Shown in pieces: positions 5,783 to 7,423 of a DNA stretch of 7,423 nucleotides. Made by a program: the position numbers and the translations under genes. Below the pieces are notes generated by a model. It was not told the origin of the DNA. It searched no databases and saw nothing but the letters and a program-made list of their open reading frames with translations. This DNA comes from an uncultured bacterium (GTDB lineage Bacteria > Patescibacteriota > Minisyncoccia > UBA6257 > Colwellbacteraceae), in the NCBI GenBank assembly GCA_913009745.1, contig CAJVWL010000018.1:1-7423 (forward strand). The letters are read 5' to 3'. Numbering within the stretch: the first letter of the stretch is position 1; every line of letters begins with the position of its first letter.

Positions 5783-6929
5783 TGTTTTCGTAAGTTTTTT
5801 TAATGTCGTTATCCTTTTTCTCGTTTGTGTCAGCAATCTTTTTATTTAATCCCAAGATAATCCTCTTTTCCGCCGGCTTTATTGAGTTTATAACAAATGG
5901 ATATCTTTTGCCTATCTCCAGCTTCTTTTTTAGCTCTTCAACGGAGCCGAACTCAGATACGTGCAACAGGCCCGTAATTTCATCATCTAGCTTTATAAAT
6001 GCGCCAAAGGGGCTTAGTTTATACACGACCCCCTCTACCGTAGCCCCCTCGCTGAATTTGTCTTTAACCTTGTCCCACGGATTTGACTGCAGCGCCTTTA
6101 GGGAAAGTGATACGCGTCCATCTCTGATTTCTATGAGTTTAGCCTCTACCATATCTCCTATTGCAACGACTTCCTTGGGGTTATCAATTATATTGTGGCT
6201 AATCTCTGAGATGTGAATTAGCCCCTCAATTTCAGGGTGGTCGGCAAACCTTATAAATACGCCAAAATTAGCTACACCGGAGACAATTCCTTTAACAACA
6301 TCACCAACGGCATATTTTTTAAGAAGCTCTTTAATATTTTCAGCAACAACTTCTCGCTCAGAAATTATAAACTTTTTCGCTCGCGGGTTTACTCCGATAA
6401 TCTTTACAGAAAACTCCTTTCCTATAAACCCTTGAAGCTCTTTAAGGATTTTATTTCTGTTGCCCTCAGCGTTTTTTGGATAATGCTCGTTTGAAAGTTG
6501 TGATGCCGGCAAGAACGCCTGAAGGTCATAAACCTCCGCAATAAGACCTCCCGCATTTGCATCTTTAATGGTGACTTTAATTAACTCATCACTTTCTTTA
6601 AGTTCTTTTATTATTTGCCAGGACTTCTGTTTGCTTGCCTCAGCCAAAGAGAGCTCAACAAACCCATCCTCGTTTTCCGGTTCTACAACTTTAGCGGCAA
6701 CAGAATCGCCAATGGAAAGTTTTTTAAGAATGTTCCTTGCGTTTATGAGTTCCATCCCATAGATAATTCCAGTGCCAACTTTCGGAACGTCAAAAAATAC
6801 GGCCTTATTCCCATTTTCAATAAATGTAACTTCAATCAAGTCTCCTTCCTTAAGAAGAGGCATTAATGATGGGTTTGTTTTGAGTATCTGAAGTTCAGGA
6901 CTATTTTTTCTTTGTGCTATTGTGTGCAT
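5733..6929 (-). CDS. S1-domain RNA-binding protein (ribosomal protein S1-like)
   Basis: From ATG 6929 the protein has 398 residues with four S1-type OB folds at about 27-96, 113-194, 208-278 and 294-362, then a charged low-complexity tail. Domain 3 is the most typical (VGDVVKGIVSGVANFGVFIRF, then GLIHISEIS), and domain 4 repeats the pattern (VEGVVYKLSPFGAFIKL, GLLHVSEF). Domains 1 and 2 are diverged. S1 proteins bind mRNA and help recruit it to the 30S subunit, which would matter in a genome lacking Shine-Dalgarno sequences. Four domains is fewer than the six of the E. coli protein. An upstream ATG at 6953 would add eight residues but lies upstream of the predicted transcription start, between the -35 and -10 boxes, so 6929 is chosen. 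Its last 16 codons overlap the start of ftsH in another frame. Confidence 0.93.
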   Translation of the reverse strand: MHTIAQRKNSPELQILKTNPSLMPLLKEGDLIEVTFIENGNKAVFFDVPKVGTGIIYGMELINARNILKKLSIGDSVAAKVVEPENEDGFVELSLAEASKQKSWQIIKELKESDELIKVTIKDANAGGLIAEVYDLQAFLPASQLSNEHYPKNAEGNRNKILKELQGFIGKEFSVKIIGVNPRAKKFIISEREVVAENIKELLKKYAVGDVVKGIVSGVANFGVFIRFADHPEIEGLIHISEISHNIIDNPKEVVAIGDMVEAKLIEIRDGRVSLSLKALQSNPWDKVKDKFSEGATVEGVVYKLSPFGAFIKLDDEITGLLHVSEFGSVEELKKKLEIGKRYPFVINSIKPAEKRIILGLNKKIADTNEKKDNDIKKTYENNAPDTKIQGGPEGEEN

Positions 6930-6938
6930 AGCGTAGTG

Positions 6939-6967
6939 ATTATAGAGAAACATGGTTTGAAAATCAA
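6939..6967 (-). promoter_or_regulatory. Sigma-70-type promoter of the S1-ftsH-tRNA unit
   Basis: On the minus strand TTGATT (6967-6962) and TATAAT (6944-6939) are separated by exactly 17 bases, a near-consensus promoter. The expected start point, 7-9 bases beyond the -10 box, is about 6932-6930. That leaves only 1-3 bases before ATG 6929, so the message is predicted to be essentially leaderless. This settles the start codon of the S1 gene. The -35 box touches that of the opposite promoter. Confidence 0.75.
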
Positions 6968-6985
6968 CAAACGCTTCAGTACAAT
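6957..6985 (+). promoter_or_regulatory. Sigma-70-type promoter of the MBL-like gene, leaderless
   Basis: TTGAAA (6957-6962) and TACAAT (6980-6985) are separated by exactly 17 bases, with 4/6 and 5/6 matches to consensus. Seven bases follow before ATG 6993, so transcription is predicted to start on or next to the A of the start codon. The -35 box shares base 6962 with the -35 box of the minus-strand promoter. Confidence 0.65.
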
Positions 6986-6992
6986 CAACATA

Positions 6993-7423
6993 ATGGTTAT
7001 TTCACTACAAAAAGAAAACGGCATTAGGTGCCAGCTCGGAGAATATAGTTTCTTTGTTGACGTATCTCCGGACAAAACAAATAGACTGACGTTGAAAACA
7101 AAGGCGTCTTTGCCCGTTGACTCTTTTTCTTTTCCGGACATTATTTATGGTGCCGGTGAATATGAAATTTCCGGAGTAAAAATAATAGGCATAGAATTAC
7201 CGGAGAGTTGTACTAAGGAAACACTAAGGACGATTTATAGGGTTGTATTTGATGGGATGCGGATGGTTTTTCTCGGTGAAATGAATTCTACTTTATCGGA
7301 CGACGTATTGGATAAATTGGGAGAGGTGGATATATTGTTTTTCTCTGTTGACGAAAAGGAGGTTGGGCCAAAACAAGCCTCATCGCTTGCAAAACAAATA
7401 GACCCCAAAATTATCATCCCCAC
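6993..7423 (+). CDS. MBL-fold-like protein without visible metal-binding histidines, 3'-partial
   Basis: The frame from ATG 6993 stays open to the window edge (143 codons). Two stretches recall the small metallo-beta-lactamase-fold proteins found near core genes in candidate phyla. IIYGAGEYEISGVKIIGI (50-67) resembles the GPGEYEI-GV segment. The MVFLGEM...DILFFSV...IDPKIIIP pattern (91-143) resembles the end of the fold, where HY or a similar motif would follow outside the window. The N-terminal half is short, and there is no histidine in the visible 143 residues, so the HxHxDH zinc site is absent and Glu96 replaces the usual Asp after LG. It may be a structural or regulatory relative rather than a hydrolase. 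The family call comes from remembered sequence patterns. The gene is divergent from the S1 gene and has its own leaderless promoter. Confidence 0.75.
   Translation, partial: MVISLQKENGIRCQLGEYSFFVDVSPDKTNRLTLKTKASLPVDSFSFPDIIYGAGEYEISGVKIIGIELPESCTKETLRTIYRVVFDGMRMVFLGEMNSTLSDDVLDKLGEVDILFFSVDEKEVGPKQASSLAKQIDPKIIIP

Noticed and set aside
5783..5836. TTG start at 5836 for FtsH
   Set aside because: It would add 18 residues and double the overlap with the S1 gene for no gain in conserved sequence. ATG 5782 suffices.
6930..6953. Upstream ATG at 6953 for the S1 gene
   Set aside because: It lies between the -35 and -10 boxes of the near-consensus promoter, upstream of the predicted transcript start.
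1..7423. Mobile element, CRISPR array or phage origin for the thiol operon
   Set aside because: No transposase, integrase, terminal inverted repeats, direct target repeats or spaced repeats were seen. The adjacent tRNA genes are intact and show no duplicated 3' end that would mark an attachment site.

Overview
The window looks like a chromosomal piece of a small-genome bacterium, most likely a member of the Patescibacteria (Candidate Phyla Radiation, Parcubacteria-like). This is inferred from gene style, not from a marker gene. The genes are compact and AT-leaning, the S1-domain protein and the MBL-like protein resemble those I associate with Parcubacteria, the tRNAs carry no encoded CCA, and no gene has a Shine-Dalgarno sequence. 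The standard genetic code fits: the long genes have no in-frame TGA, and arsR ends at TGA.

Left end (1-251, mostly minus strand then intergenic): the first 70 bases hold the N-terminus of an undecaprenyl diphosphate synthase (uppS) reading leftward off the window. The roughly 180-base gap to the next gene contains an imperfect hairpin (81-121), a candidate promoter (220-247) and two tiny open frames that chain into the next gene.

Centre-left (252-3624, plus strand): five genes read as one likely operon. They are an ArsR-type repressor, a membrane-anchored rhodanese, an 88-residue single-pass protein ending in Gly-Gly-Cys-Gly, a membrane-anchored protein with two tandem CxxC thioredoxin-like units, and a five-helix membrane protein. 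The last has a CPAC motif inside a membrane helix and a large outer domain with a CC...C-x-H cluster. By the positive-inside rule, the four structural proteins place reactive cysteines at or beyond the outer face of the membrane. I read this as an envelope thiol, sulfane-sulfur or soft-metal handling system under ArsR control. It is the most interesting and least understood part of the window.

Centre-right (3672-6929, minus strand): a second transcription unit runs leftward through an S1-domain RNA-binding protein, FtsH (which overlaps the S1 gene by about 50 bases), tRNA-Ile(UAU) and tRNA-Val(UAC). It converges on the thiol operon, with an inverted repeat at the junction (3612-3658). The S1 gene starts from a near-consensus sigma-70-type promoter placed so that its mRNA would be almost leaderless.

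Right end (6993-7423, plus strand): a divergent gene encodes an MBL-fold-like protein without visible histidines and runs off the window. Its promoter is back to back with the S1 promoter, the two -35 boxes touching, and it too predicts a leaderless mRNA. I saw no insertion sequences, CRISPR arrays or phage genes.
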